DNA of 53,067 nt. It comes from Mesorhizobium sp. ORS 3359. Lineage in GTDB: Bacteria; Pseudomonadota; Alphaproteobacteria; Rhizobiales; Rhizobiaceae. This document shows positions 24,213 through 33,102 of the stretch, one piece after another. Location of the stretch: NCBI GenBank assembly GCA_000824845.1, contig CCNC01000178.1:1-53067 (forward strand). Reading direction: 5' to 3'. A program made the position numbers and the translations under genes. Under the pieces are notes generated by a model. The model did no database searches and had not been told where the DNA came from. It saw only the letters and a program-made list of their open reading frames with translations. Each line of letters begins with the position of its first letter. The stretch's first letter is position 1.

Positions 24213-26232
24213 CCAAGCCGCCAACGCGCTGGAACTCAAAGACCTCTCGGTCGCCTATCGCGTCGGCCGCCGTGACCGCGCGGTGCTGCGCAACGTCAAC
24301 CTGACCATCAAGGCCGGCGAAGCCTACGGGCTGGTCGGCGAATCCGGCTGCGGCAAATCCACCGTGGCGCTCTCGGTGGTACGTTATCTGCCGCGCAATG
24401 GCTCCATCACCGGCGGTTCGATCGCGCTCGACGGCAAGGACTTGATGAAGCTCGACGCCGAAGCGCTCAGGCGTGCCCGCGCCGACAGCGTGTCGATGGT
24501 CTATCAGGACCCCGGCAAGGCGCTGAACCCGTCGCTGCGCATCGGCCGGCAACTGACCGAGATCTTCGAGCTCGCCGGCATCAGCGGACAGGCGTCCGAG
24601 AACAAGGCGCTCGCCATGCTGAACCGCGTGCGCATCTCGGATCCGGCAAGCGTGATGCAGCGCTATCCGCATCAGCTTTCCGGCGGCATGCAGCAGCGCG
24701 TGGCGATCGCCATGGCATTGGCCAACGACCCTTCGATGCTGATCCTCGACGAGCCGACCACCGGCCTCGACGCCACGGTCGAGGCCGAGGTGCTCGACCT
24801 GATCGGCCAGTTGCGGCGCGAGCTGTCGGCCTCGATCCTGTTCATCAGCCACAACCTCGCCGTCGTCTCCAACATGTGCGACCGGGTCGGCGTGCTCTAT
24901 GCCGGCATGCTGGTCGAGGAAGGCTCGACCAGGCAAGTCTTCAACGACCCGCGCCATCCCTACACGGTGGCGCTGCTGCGCTGCCTGCCGCGCGGCGGCC
25001 AGCGCAAGGACCAGGGCCGGCTCGACACCATTCCCGGCTTCCTGCCTGGCATCGGCGCCACCATCACCGGCTGCGCCTTCGCCGACCGCTGCGCGCTGGC
25101 CACCGAACGCTGCCGTGCCGAGCCGCCGCCGCTCTACGACCTCGGCGACGGCCGCTTGTCGCGCTGCCACTATCACGATCACGCGCAGTCGCTGCCGCGC
25201 GCCACGCCCGCCGAGATCGCTGCCGTCCAGCCGAAGCTGGCGCCGCCGGTGCTGCAGGTCGAAGGGCTGAACAAGACCTATGCCAGTCATGGCCGTCCAC
25301 TGAGGGCGGTGAAGGACGTCTCGGTGAGCCTGAACCCCGGCGAGACGCTCGGGCTGGTCGGCGAATCCGGCAGCGGCAAGACGACCTTCGCAAGGCTGCT
25401 GCTCGGCCTCGTCCCGCCCGACGACGGCGGCTCGATCGAGCTCGAGGGCAAGAAGCTGGCGCCACGGCTTGCCAGCCGCTCGGAGGATCAGGTCAAAGCG
25501 GTGCAGATCGTCTTCCAGAATCCGGACTCCGCGCTCAACCGCTCGCATTCGATCCGGCATATCCTTTCCCGCGCCCTGAAGCGGCTAGGCGGGCTGACCG
25601 GTAAGGCCCTGGACAATCGTCTCGAAGAGCTGGTCCGCTCGGTGCGGCTCACCGACCGGCATCTCGCGGTCAAGCCTCGCCAGCTGTCAGGCGGGCTGAA
25701 GCAGCGCGTGGCGATCGCGCGCGCCTTCGCCGGCGATCCGCGCATCGTGGTGTGCGACGAGCCGACCTCGGCGCTCGATGTCTCGGTGCAGGCGGCAATC
25801 CTCAACCTTCTGGCCGACCTGCAGTCGAAGCAAGATGTCTCCTACATCTTCATCTCGCACGACCTCGGCGTGGTGCGCTATCTCTCCGACAAGATCGCGG
25901 TGCTCTATCTCGGCCGCATCATGGAGTTCGGACCGTCGGAAGCGGTATTCTCCGGGCCGCATCATCCCTACACTGAAGCGCTGCTGTCGGCGGTTCCAAA
26001 ACTCGACCGCACCGAGACCTCACGCATCCGCCTCGACGGCGAAATCCCGAGCGCCGCCAATCCGCCGACAGGCTGCGTCTTCCACACACGCTGCCCGCGC
26101 AAGATCGGCGCCATCTGCGAGACGCAGGAACCGGAACTGACGGAAGCCCAGCCAGGGCACACAATCCGTTGCCACATTCCCTACGCGGAACTGGCGAAGC
26201 TGCAGAAGCCGAAGACAATGGAGCCGGCGTGA
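24205..26232 (+). CDS. ABC transporter ATP-binding protein, fused DppD-DppF type
   Basis: Cytoplasmic ATPase of 675 residues made of two complete nucleotide-binding domains. Domain 1 has Walker A GESGCGKST (about residues 49-57), signature LSGGMQQRVAIAMAL and Walker B LILDEPTTGLD. Domain 2 has Walker A GESGSGKTT (about residue 390), signature LSGGLKQRVAIARAF and Walker B IVVCDEPTSALD. Each domain ends in an oligopeptide-transporter C-terminal region with cysteines (GCAFADRC and GCVFHTRCPRKIGAIC). Start ATG 24205 follows GGAG at 24195 and overlaps the permease end. The fusion replaces the separate D and F subunits. Confidence 0.94.
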   Translation: MTSQAANALELKDLSVAYRVGRRDRAVLRNVNLTIKAGEAYGLVGESGCGKSTVALSVVRYLPRNGSITGGSIALDGKDLMKLDAEALRRARADSVSMVYQDPGKALNPSLRIGRQLTEIFELAGISGQASENKALAMLNRVRISDPASVMQRYPHQLSGGMQQRVAIAMALANDPSMLILDEPTTGLDATVEAEVLDLIGQLRRELSASILFISHNLAVVSNMCDRVGVLYAGMLVEEGSTRQVFNDPRHPYTVALLRCLPRGGQRKDQGRLDTIPGFLPGIGATITGCAFADRCALATERCRAEPPPLYDLGDGRLSRCHYHDHAQSLPRATPAEIAAVQPKLAPPVLQVEGLNKTYASHGRPLRAVKDVSVSLNPGETLGLVGESGSGKTTFARLLLGLVPPDDGGSIELEGKKLAPRLASRSEDQVKAVQIVFQNPDSALNRSHSIRHILSRALKRLGGLTGKALDNRLEELVRSVRLTDRHLAVKPRQLSGGLKQRVAIARAFAGDPRIVVCDEPTSALDVSVQAAILNLLADLQSKQDVSYIFISHDLGVVRYLSDKIAVLYLGRIMEFGPSEAVFSGPHHPYTEALLSAVPKLDRTETSRIRLDGEIPSAANPPTGCVFHTRCPRKIGAICETQEPELTEAQPGHTIRCHIPYAELAKLQKPKTMEPA

Positions 26233-26238
26233 TCGCGA

Positions 26239-27147
26239 TCAGAATGCCGCAGCACCCGCCATGCTGAAGGCGCGGTCGCTCTCCGCGAAAGCCTGATCGC
26301 CGGACAGGTTCCTGGCGAGCGTACGCAGGCCGGTGAGCGCAACGTCGAGAGCATCGGAAGAGGCAGGGTTCTCCGGATAGGCAAGGTAGATCGGCCGCTG
26401 GAACACCGGCGTGCCCTCGACGCGCTGCAACTCACCACGCTCGATATGGCTGCTCACCGCACTCAGCGGCAGATAGGCGGCCGCCTTGTGCGACAGGACG
26501 TGCTGCAAACCGATGAACACCAGCCCGGCCGATATCGCCGGCTTCACGATGCCGGCAAAGGCGCGGTCGTGCTCGACGCGGAACTCCAGCCCCCAATCCA
26601 TCAGGATGTAGTTGTCGGTCCATGATCCGGGCTGCTCGGCATGCTGGACGAGCACCACCTGATCGACGGCCAAGGTCTCATAGACTATGCCGGGATGCGG
26701 CCTGGGCAGATAGAGGATGCAGATGTCGAGCAGGCCTTCGGCCATCTGGTCGATCGCCAGATCGGGAAAGCTGCCTTCCAGCCTGAGCGCCACATTCGGC
26801 CGCTTCGCGCGCATCCAGTCGATCCAGGGCGAGGTGATGCTGTCCCAGAGATATGCGGGCGCGGTCAGCCTGAGCAGCGTCTCGTAGCCATCGGGAACGG
26901 CGATGTCCTGGCGCGACTGCTCCCAGGTGCGGGTGATTGTCGAGGCATGCGGCAGGAACTGCCGGCCGGCCGGGGTGAGTGAGACGCCGTCGCTGTCGCG
27001 AACAAAGAGCTTTCGCCCCAGCTGTTCCTCCAGGCCGCGAATACGCGCGCTGACGGTCGACTGGGCGAGGTTCAACCGGTGGGCGGCGACGGTGAAGCTG
27101 CCATGCGCCGCGACCTCCAGGAAACTGCGAAGATTCTCGGTGTCCAT
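26239..27147 (-). CDS. LysR-family transcriptional regulator
   Basis: Regulator of 302 residues. The helix-turn-helix is in residues 1-60 (LRSFLEVAAHGSFTVAAHRL, then QSTVSARIRGLEEQLGRKLF). The substrate domain runs from about residue 90 and includes TAPAYLWDSITSPWIDWMRA. AGGGG precedes the ATG. It is convergent with the ATPase gene (6 bases apart) and divergent from the second binding-protein gene. A 21-base palindrome lies in the divergent region, so it probably controls that gene and those downstream of it. Confidence 0.93.
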   Translation of the reverse strand: MDTENLRSFLEVAAHGSFTVAAHRLNLAQSTVSARIRGLEEQLGRKLFVRDSDGVSLTPAGRQFLPHASTITRTWEQSRQDIAVPDGYETLLRLTAPAYLWDSITSPWIDWMRAKRPNVALRLEGSFPDLAIDQMAEGLLDICILYLPRPHPGIVYETLAVDQVVLVQHAEQPGSWTDNYILMDWGLEFRVEHDRAFAGIVKPAISAGLVFIGLQHVLSHKAAAYLPLSAVSSHIERGELQRVEGTPVFQRPIYLAYPENPASSDALDVALTGLRTLARNLSGDQAFAESDRAFSMAGAAAF

Positions 27148-27169
27148 GACCCCTGCCCCTTAAGCTACC

Positions 27170-27190
27170 GCCATCGAAATCTTCGATGGC
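27170..27190. promoter_or_regulatory. LysR operator candidate (9-bp-arm palindrome)
   Basis: GCCATCGAA-ATC-TTCGATGGC is a perfect inverted repeat, 22 bases before the LysR start and 83 bases before the next binding-protein start. The inner ATCGAAATCTTCGAT resembles a LysR box of the ATC-N9-GAT kind. Confidence 0.6.
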
Positions 27191-27273
27191 CTCAATCAAA
27201 AAATATCGCTTTCCGGTCGCGGTCAACAATGGCCTAAATGCCGGAGCCCCCGCGACAGACAAGGTATGCCGCC

Positions 27274-28932
27274 ATGCCGAAGCATTCCACGACGATCGAG
27301 GCCGCCCGCAAAACCCTCAGCGCAATCGAAAATTCCGCTATCGACGAATTGCTCTCCGGCAGGATCGGCCGGCGCGAATTCCTGCGCCATGGCAGCGTGC
27401 TCGGCCTGTCGCTGCCCTTCCTCGGCGGCATCGCTTCGGCGATTGGCCTCGGCGCTCCGCAAGCGCGCGCCGAAGGCAAGCTCGGCGGCACGGTGCGCGC
27501 CGGCATCGCCGTGCCCGGTGGCGCCATCGATCCGGTGACCTTCTATGACAGCGGCAGCTACCAGCTCGCCTTCCAGACGTCCGAGTTCCTGTGCGTCACG
27601 CAGCCCGACCTGACGCTGAAGCCGGTGCTGGCCGAGAGCTGGTCGCCCAATGCGGATGGCAGCGTGTGGACCTTCAAGCTGCGCAAGGGCGTGAAATTCC
27701 ACAATGGCGAGGATTTCAAGGCCGACGACGTCGTGGCGACCTTCGATCGCCTCGCCGATCCGAACGGCCCCTCCAACGCTCTCTCGGTGTTCAAGGGCCT
27801 GCTGTCGAAGGGCGGCACGCGCAAGGTCGACGACCACACGGTCGAATTCCATCTCGACGCGCCGAACGGCTCCTTCCCCTATTCGGTGTCGATCGACAAT
27901 TACAACGCCGTCATCCTGCCGGCGAGCTACAAGGGCGACTACGAGAAGACGTTCGAAGGCACCGGTCCGTTCCGGCTCGAAAGCTACACGCCCAAGGTCG
28001 GCGCGACCTTCGTGCGCAATGCCGATTACTGGGGCGAGAAGGCGCTGCCCGACCGGCTCGAGTTCAAGTTCTATGGCGATGTGCAGCCGCGGATCCTCGC
28101 GCTGCAGGCCGGCGAGGTCGACGTGCTCGACGCCATCCCGCTCGACGTCAGCCAGGTGGTGCTCGGTAACCCCGATATCACGGTGCTGCGCGTGCCGTCG
28201 ACAGCGCATCGCCAACTCCACATGCGCTGCGACATGGCGCCCTTCACCGACAAGCGCGTGCGCCAGGCGCTGGCTCTGTGCATCGACCGCTCCAAGCTGG
28301 TCGACGGACTCTGCCGCGGCATGGCGGCGACCGGCAATGACAGCCCGTTCGCGCCGGCCTTCCCGGTCACCGACAAATCGATTGCCCAGCGCACGCAGGA
28401 CATCGCCAAGGCCAAGCAGCTGATGGATGCGGCCGGCCTTGCCAGCGGCTTCGACATGACGCTGACGACGCTGCGTTATTCCGACATCCCCGGCTACGCG
28501 CAGCTGTTCCAGAACTTCGCCAAGGAGATCGGCGCGCGCATCTCACTCAACATCGAAGACCAGGACAAATATTACGGCAAGGCGGTGTTCGGCCAGTCGG
28601 ACTGGCTGGACAGCCCGCTCGGCATCACCGACTACGCGCATCGCAGCGTGCCAAACGTGTTCCTGAAAAGCCCGCTGGTCAGCGACGGTCCGTGGAACGC
28701 GGCGCATTTCAAGAACGCGACCTATGACGGGCTGGTCACCGGCTATCTCAAGGCGCTCGACCTCGACGCCCAGCGCAAGGCCGCTTCCGACATCCAGAAG
28801 CTGCTGCTCGATGAAACGCCGGTGATCTTCAGCTATTTCCCGGACCTGCTGGTGCCGGTGCGCAAGACTGTCAGCGGCGTGCCGCCGATCGCCGCCGGTC
28901 TGCTGCTCGATCGCGTATCGGTGGCGTCATGA
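27274..28932 (+). CDS. ABC transporter substrate-binding protein, family 5, Tat-exported (paralogue of the 20643 gene)
   Basis: Periplasmic binding protein of 552 residues, closely similar along its length to the one at 20643; both share ALSVF, EFHLDAPNG, ASYKGDYEK and LADPLK-like blocks, and both end in a VTGVQP/VSGVPP region. A twin-arginine signal (GRREFLRHGSVLGLSLPFLG at about residues 40-59) precedes the mature part. There are no permease or ATPase genes of its own beside it, so it probably feeds the importer encoded at 22378-26232 and gives it a second specificity. Start ATG 27274 is chosen over an upstream in-frame codon at 27238 because it matches the length of its paralogue. It is coupled by an ATGA overlap to the DUF427 gene. 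Confidence 0.9.
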   Translation: MPKHSTTIEAARKTLSAIENSAIDELLSGRIGRREFLRHGSVLGLSLPFLGGIASAIGLGAPQARAEGKLGGTVRAGIAVPGGAIDPVTFYDSGSYQLAFQTSEFLCVTQPDLTLKPVLAESWSPNADGSVWTFKLRKGVKFHNGEDFKADDVVATFDRLADPNGPSNALSVFKGLLSKGGTRKVDDHTVEFHLDAPNGSFPYSVSIDNYNAVILPASYKGDYEKTFEGTGPFRLESYTPKVGATFVRNADYWGEKALPDRLEFKFYGDVQPRILALQAGEVDVLDAIPLDVSQVVLGNPDITVLRVPSTAHRQLHMRCDMAPFTDKRVRQALALCIDRSKLVDGLCRGMAATGNDSPFAPAFPVTDKSIAQRTQDIAKAKQLMDAAGLASGFDMTLTTLRYSDIPGYAQLFQNFAKEIGARISLNIEDQDKYYGKAVFGQSDWLDSPLGITDYAHRSVPNVFLKSPLVSDGPWNAAHFKNATYDGLVTGYLKALDLDAQRKAASDIQKLLLDETPVIFSYFPDLLVPVRKTVSGVPPIAAGLLLDRVSVAS

Positions 28933-29825
28933 CCATGACCGCGCGCAAGGGCCCGGCAGCAAACGACGAGAAGAGGACGACGACCATTCGCAAGCCCCAT
29001 CTGCGCGGCCGCGGGCCGCATTTCCCGATCCTCGACAACATCGTGCAGTACGAGTTCGAACCGGGCTATGTCGCCTTCACCATGCCCTCGCCCAAGCGGA
29101 TCAGGGTGCAGGTCGGGCCGATGATCGTCGCCGACACCACCAAGGCGCTGGTGTTCCAGGAGAGCGACCACCTGCCCGTCTATTACTTCCCGATGAGCGA
29201 CGTGCGCGAGGAGTTCCTGCTGCCCAGCCGCACGACGACGGAGGACCCGTTCAAGGGGGTCGCCACGCATTATTCGCTCAACACCGGCATCACGCTGGTC
29301 GAGGACGGCGCCTGGCGCTATCTCGATCCCGTCAAGGGCTGTCCGCCGATCCAGGACTACATCTCCTTCTACTGGCCGAAGATGACCCACTGGTTTGAAG
29401 AGGACGAGGAGATCTTCGTCCATGCCCGCGACCCGTTCCGCCGCGTCGACTGCCTGCCTTCGTCGCGGCGCGTGCAGGTGATCCTCGACGGAGAGCAGGT
29501 GGCCGATTCACGGCGTGGCGTGTTCCTGTTCGAGACCGGCCACCCGGTGCGCCACTACCTCCCGATCTCGGACACGCGCCTCGATATGTTTGCGCCCAGC
29601 CGCTACATCTCGCGCTGCCCCTACAAGGGTATCTCCAACTACTACCATGTGACGACGCCAAAGAAGCGGCACGAGAACCTGGTCTGGTATTATCCCGAGC
29701 CGGTGCACGAGGCCGAACGGATCAAGGGGCTGGTGTGCTTTCACCACGAGCTGGTGGACAAGATCCTGGTCGACGGCGTGGAGATCCCGAAGGAAGCGAC
29801 TGCGGCGTCGGACGGGTATTTCTGA
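28929..29825 (+). CDS. DUF427-domain protein, tandem
   Basis: Soluble protein of 298 residues with two copies of the DUF427 fold. Copy 1 (about residues 50-140) contains RIRVQVGPMIVADTTKALVF, then HLPVYYFPMSDV. Copy 2 (about residues 180-275) contains RRVQVILDGEQVADSRRGVF, then HPVRHYLPISDT. The family's conserved aromatic and proline residues in the YYFP/HYLP strand are seen in both. No enzymatic role is established for this family that I can use. The start overlaps the binding-protein stop (ATGA), and the SDR gene follows 84 bases later, so it belongs to the same catabolic set. Confidence 0.82.
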   Translation: MTMTARKGPAANDEKRTTTIRKPHLRGRGPHFPILDNIVQYEFEPGYVAFTMPSPKRIRVQVGPMIVADTTKALVFQESDHLPVYYFPMSDVREEFLLPSRTTTEDPFKGVATHYSLNTGITLVEDGAWRYLDPVKGCPPIQDYISFYWPKMTHWFEEDEEIFVHARDPFRRVDCLPSSRRVQVILDGEQVADSRRGVFLFETGHPVRHYLPISDTRLDMFAPSRYISRCPYKGISNYYHVTTPKKRHENLVWYYPEPVHEAERIKGLVCFHHELVDKILVDGVEIPKEATAASDGYF

Positions 29826-29909
29826 ACCTCGATGCCTCCGCCTGCCAGATCAGGCCGCTTGATCGAGGTGTCATTCAGCGCATACCTTCCCGCAATCAGG
29901 GAGGGTACG

Positions 29910-30674
29910 ATGGATCTTTTCAAACTGGACTGCGGCGTGGCGCTGGTGACGGGCGCCGGCAGCGGCATCGGTCAGGCGATCGCGATCGGACTTGCCGAAG
30001 CAGGCGCCGACGTCGCCTGTTTCGGTCATGCCTCGAACGGCGGGCTTGAGCACACTGCCGGGAAGATCACGGCGCTCGGACGCAAGGCGCTGGTGCTGAC
30101 GGGGAGCGTGACCTCCGAGACCGACCTCGCCACGGCGATCGACCGCGTCGAGGCCGAACTCGGCGCGCTGACCGTCGCCGTCAACAATGCCGGCATTGCC
30201 GGATCGGAAGCGGCCGAGACCATGCCGCTGGAAAAATGGCGCAAGGTGCACGAGGTCAATGTCGCGGGCGTGTTTCTGTCCTGCCAGGCCGAGGCGCGCG
30301 TCATGCTTCCCCGGCGCGCGGGCTCGATCATCAACATCGCCTCGATGTCGGGCACCATCGTCAACCGGGGGCTGACGCAGGCGCACTACAATTCCTCCAA
30401 AGCCGCCGTCATCCACATGTCGAAGAGCTTCGCCATGGAGTGGGCCGATCGCGGCCTGCGCGTCAATGTCGTCAGCCCGGGCTACACGCTGACGCCGATG
30501 AACAAGCGGCCGGAGGTCGCGGAGGAGATAAAGATCTTCAAGCGCGATACGCCGATGGGGCGTATGGCGGCGCCGGAGGAGATGGTCGGTCCGACCGTGT
30601 TCCTGGCCAGCCGTGCGTCCAGCTTCGTGACCGGCCTCGACCTGATCGTCGATGGCGGCTACGTGTGCTGGTAG
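29910..30674 (+). CDS. SDR-family NAD(P)-dependent oxidoreductase
   Basis: Classical short-chain dehydrogenase of 254 residues. The nucleotide-binding motif TGAGSGIG is at residues 14-21, NNAG at 92-95, and the catalytic triad residues are Ser145, Tyr160 and Lys164 (YNSSK). The C-terminus (TGLDLIVDGGYVCW) is typical. The start is ATG 29910, preceded by GGGAGGG; an earlier in-frame ATG at 29832 lacks a ribosome site and would add a non-family extension. It probably oxidises a hydroxyl group of the compound handled by the neighbouring importer and enzymes. It is convergent with tmm, 67 bases apart. Confidence 0.92.
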   Translation: MDLFKLDCGVALVTGAGSGIGQAIAIGLAEAGADVACFGHASNGGLEHTAGKITALGRKALVLTGSVTSETDLATAIDRVEAELGALTVAVNNAGIAGSEAAETMPLEKWRKVHEVNVAGVFLSCQAEARVMLPRRAGSIINIASMSGTIVNRGLTQAHYNSSKAAVIHMSKSFAMEWADRGLRVNVVSPGYTLTPMNKRPEVAEEIKIFKRDTPMGRMAAPEEMVGPTVFLASRASSFVTGLDLIVDGGYVCW

Positions 30675-30741
30675 ACCGATGGGGTGTCCCGAGAGACGCC
30701 CACTTTGCTGATTTCACGGATGCGGGCGGAGGCGCGCGGCG

Positions 30742-32100
30742 CTACTCCGCCGCCACGCCCTTCACCTCGAGATAGCTCTCCATCGAATCGTCCAGCGCCT
30801 GCAGCCAGGGCGTATGATGGACGGGCGCCATGGTGCCGGTCATCAGCGATCGATAGGCATTGTCGCGGAAGGTCATGATGTTTTCCATCTTGTGGTGCTC
30901 CCACTCCATGAAGGTGTGGTTGACCGCCTCGACGTCGAAGCCCGGATAGTCGGTCTGGTCCATCAGCTCCTTGGTGTAGTCGCCCTGGAACCAGATCATC
31001 TGCTCGGCGTCTTCCAGCGTCTCCTCGCGGGCGCGCCACTTGGCGCTGTGCTCGGCCATCGCCTCGGCCGACGGCAGCTTGATGCGGCCCATGATGACGT
31101 CGCGCGCGTACCAGGCCTGCGCATCGAACATGTTGAAGGTGTAGAACTGGTCCTGCATGCCGATGTAGAACAGTTTCGGATTCTTCTCCCAGACGACGCC
31201 TTCGTAGAGACCCAGCGGCCACATGCGGTTGGCTGTCTTGAGCTTCAGATCGTCGGTCAGGAAGGGGAAGGAATGGAGATAGCCGGTGCACAGGATGATG
31301 GCGTCGACATCCTTGGTGCTGCCGTCCTTGAAATGCGCCGTCTTGCCGACGACCTTCTGCAGCAACGGCACTTCCTTCCAGTTCTCCGGCCATTTGAAGC
31401 CCATCGGCTTTGAGCGGTAGCTGGTGGTGATCGATTTGGCGCCGTACTTGTAGCATTGCGAACCGATGTCCTCGGCCGAATAGGAACGGCCGATGATCAG
31501 GATGTCCTTTCCCTTGAACTCCATGGCATCGCGGAAATCGTGGCTGTGCAGGATGCGGCCGTTGAAGGTGGAAAAGCCCTCGAAATACGGCACGTTGGGC
31601 ACGGAGAAATGGCCGGAGGCGACGACGACATTGTCGAACTCTTCCGAATAGGTGACGTCGTTGGTGCGGTCATGCGCGGTGACGGTGAATTTCTTCGTCT
31701 CGTCGGAGTAGGTGACCATGCGCACCGGCGTGTTGAACCGCACCCATTTGCGCACCCCGGATTTCTCGACGCGGCCCTTGATGTAGTCCCACAAAACGGC
31801 GCGCGGCGGATAGGAGGCGATCGGCCGGCCGAAATGCTCCTCGAAAGTGTAGTCGGCGAATTCGAGGCACTCCTTCGGGCCGTTCGACCATAGATAGCGG
31901 TACATCGAGCCGTGCACCGGGTCGCCATGCTCGTCGAGGCCGGTGCGCCAGGTGTAGTTCCACAACCCGCCCCAGTCGCTCTGCTTCTCGAAGCAGACGA
32001 TTTCCGGGATGTCGGCGCCCTTGTCGGCGGCTGATTTGAAGGCCCTCAGCTGCGCCAGGCCCGAGGGTCCAGCTCCGATGACGGCAACGCGACTTTTCAT
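30742..32100 (-). CDS. tmm: Trimethylamine monooxygenase (flavin-containing monooxygenase)
   Basis: Flavoprotein monooxygenase of 452 residues that converts trimethylamine to trimethylamine N-oxide with NADPH and O2. The FAD motif GAGPSGLAQ is near residue 9, the FMO region FDNVVVASGHFSVPNVPYFEG at about 170, and the NADPH site IIGRSYSAEDIGSQ at about 213; the last is the hallmark of bacterial Tmm. The length matches the family (about 450). Start ATG 32100 follows GGGGGA; an upstream in-frame codon (32136) lies in the operator region. It is the first step of the methylated-amine pathway in this window and is divergent from the XRE-cupin regulator gene. A TTGACA box and an operator-like motif lie upstream. 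Confidence 0.93.
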   Translation of the reverse strand: MKSRVAVIGAGPSGLAQLRAFKSAADKGADIPEIVCFEKQSDWGGLWNYTWRTGLDEHGDPVHGSMYRYLWSNGPKECLEFADYTFEEHFGRPIASYPPRAVLWDYIKGRVEKSGVRKWVRFNTPVRMVTYSDETKKFTVTAHDRTNDVTYSEEFDNVVVASGHFSVPNVPYFEGFSTFNGRILHSHDFRDAMEFKGKDILIIGRSYSAEDIGSQCYKYGAKSITTSYRSKPMGFKWPENWKEVPLLQKVVGKTAHFKDGSTKDVDAIILCTGYLHSFPFLTDDLKLKTANRMWPLGLYEGVVWEKNPKLFYIGMQDQFYTFNMFDAQAWYARDVIMGRIKLPSAEAMAEHSAKWRAREETLEDAEQMIWFQGDYTKELMDQTDYPGFDVEAVNHTFMEWEHHKMENIMTFRDNAYRSLMTGTMAPVHHTPWLQALDDSMESYLEVKGVAAE

Positions 32101-32133
32101 GGCGGGTCCCCCGTTCTCATTTCCCCAGCGAAA

Positions 32134-32179
32134 CAAATTTCACTCTCAGTAAGAGTAATTGGCCCTTCGGCGCTGTCAA
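32134..32179 (-). promoter_or_regulatory. Promoter and operator-like site upstream of tmm
   Basis: On the minus strand TTGACA (32179-32174) and TACTCT (32157-32152) are spaced by 16 bases. Overlapping the -10 box is AATTTCACTCTCAGTAAGAG (from 32136), one of a set of related AT-rich motifs found in front of five transcription units of this island. This position suits a repressor. Confidence 0.6.
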
Positions 32180-32313
32180 CTGGCCTTGCGCCGAAACAGC
32201 GTGGCGCCGAGGTAACTTTCTGCGAAGCGCGGGGGACAGGTGCCGCAGAAAACGGACCCAATCCGCCACAAGGGCTTGGCGCACCCGTTGCGCTCCTGTA
32301 TCGGCAATGAATA

Positions 32314-32334
32314 TGTTCACCTAGAGTGAAATAA
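32314..32334. promoter_or_regulatory. Operator-like site upstream of the XRE-cupin regulator
   Basis: TTCAC-CTAGA-GTGAA (32315-32329) is a perfect inverted repeat. Read on the other strand, the flanked sequence ATTATTTCACTCTAGGTGAA matches the motif before tmm and the transporter operon. It is 31 bases before the regulator's ATG, which suggests autoregulation. Confidence 0.6.
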
Positions 32335-32359
32335 TCAGCAGATTCTCACGGGAGACGAT

Positions 32360-33088
32360 ATGACGAAAAAGACTTCCGATCCCAAACCTGGTCGGAGCCC
32401 CGTGGCGGTCAAGACCAAGCCATCGCCGAAGGGCATTGGCCCGAACGGCCGCACGATCCGCACGCCACTGACGCAGAACCCCCACGCCATCCGTGACACG
32501 CGCGAGAAGGTACTCGAAGTGGCGATCGGCCATGAGGTGCGCGCCTTCCGCAAAAAGCTCGGCATCACCGTCGCCGATCTCGCCGCCGCCACCGACATCT
32601 CGCTCGGCATGCTGTCCAAGATCGAGAACGGCATCACCTCGCCGTCGCTGACGACATTGCAGGCGCTGTCGCGGGCGTTGGGCGTTCCGGTGACCGCCTT
32701 CTTCCGCCGCTTCGAGGAAGAGCACAGCGCCGTCTTCGTCAAGGCCGGCGAAGGCGTCGATGTCGAGCGGCGCGGCACGCGCGCCGGCCACCAGTACAAT
32801 CTTTTGGGACATATCGGCGCCAACACCAGCGGCGTCGTGGTCGAGCCTTATCTCATCACGCTGACCGAGAATTCGGACGTGTTCCCGACCTTCCAGCATG
32901 CCGGCATGGAATTCCTCTACATGCTCGAGGGCGAGGTGGTTTACCGGCACGGCAACAACCTCTACCCGATGAAGCCGGGCGACAGCCTGTTCTTCGACGC
33001 CGACGCGCCGCACGGACCGGAAGAGCTGACGCAACTGCCGATGCGGTATCTGTCGATCATCTGCTATCCGCAGAACAGCGCGGGCTAG
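32360..33088 (+). CDS. XRE-family regulator with C-terminal cupin sensor domain
   Basis: Regulator of 242 residues. After a basic, disordered-looking N-terminus of about 50 residues comes an XRE helix-turn-helix (about 55-112: EVRAFRKKLGITVADLAAAT, then LGMLSKIENGITSPSLTTLQ). A cupin domain follows at about 165-238 (HAGMEFLYMLEGEVVYRHGN, then MKPGDSLFFDADAPHGPE) with the histidine and glutamate pattern of a small-molecule or metal pocket. It is divergent from tmm and convergent with dmmDABC. Similar motifs occur before its own gene and four other units of the island, so I infer it is the regulator of methylated-amine use; the ligand may be TMA or TMAO. Confidence 0.9.
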   Translation: MTKKTSDPKPGRSPVAVKTKPSPKGIGPNGRTIRTPLTQNPHAIRDTREKVLEVAIGHEVRAFRKKLGITVADLAAATDISLGMLSKIENGITSPSLTTLQALSRALGVPVTAFFRRFEEEHSAVFVKAGEGVDVERRGTRAGHQYNLLGHIGANTSGVVVEPYLITLTENSDVFPTFQHAGMEFLYMLEGEVVYRHGNNLYPMKPGDSLFFDADAPHGPEELTQLPMRYLSIICYPQNSAG

Positions 33089-33102
33089 TCGAACCGCCGC
33101 AG

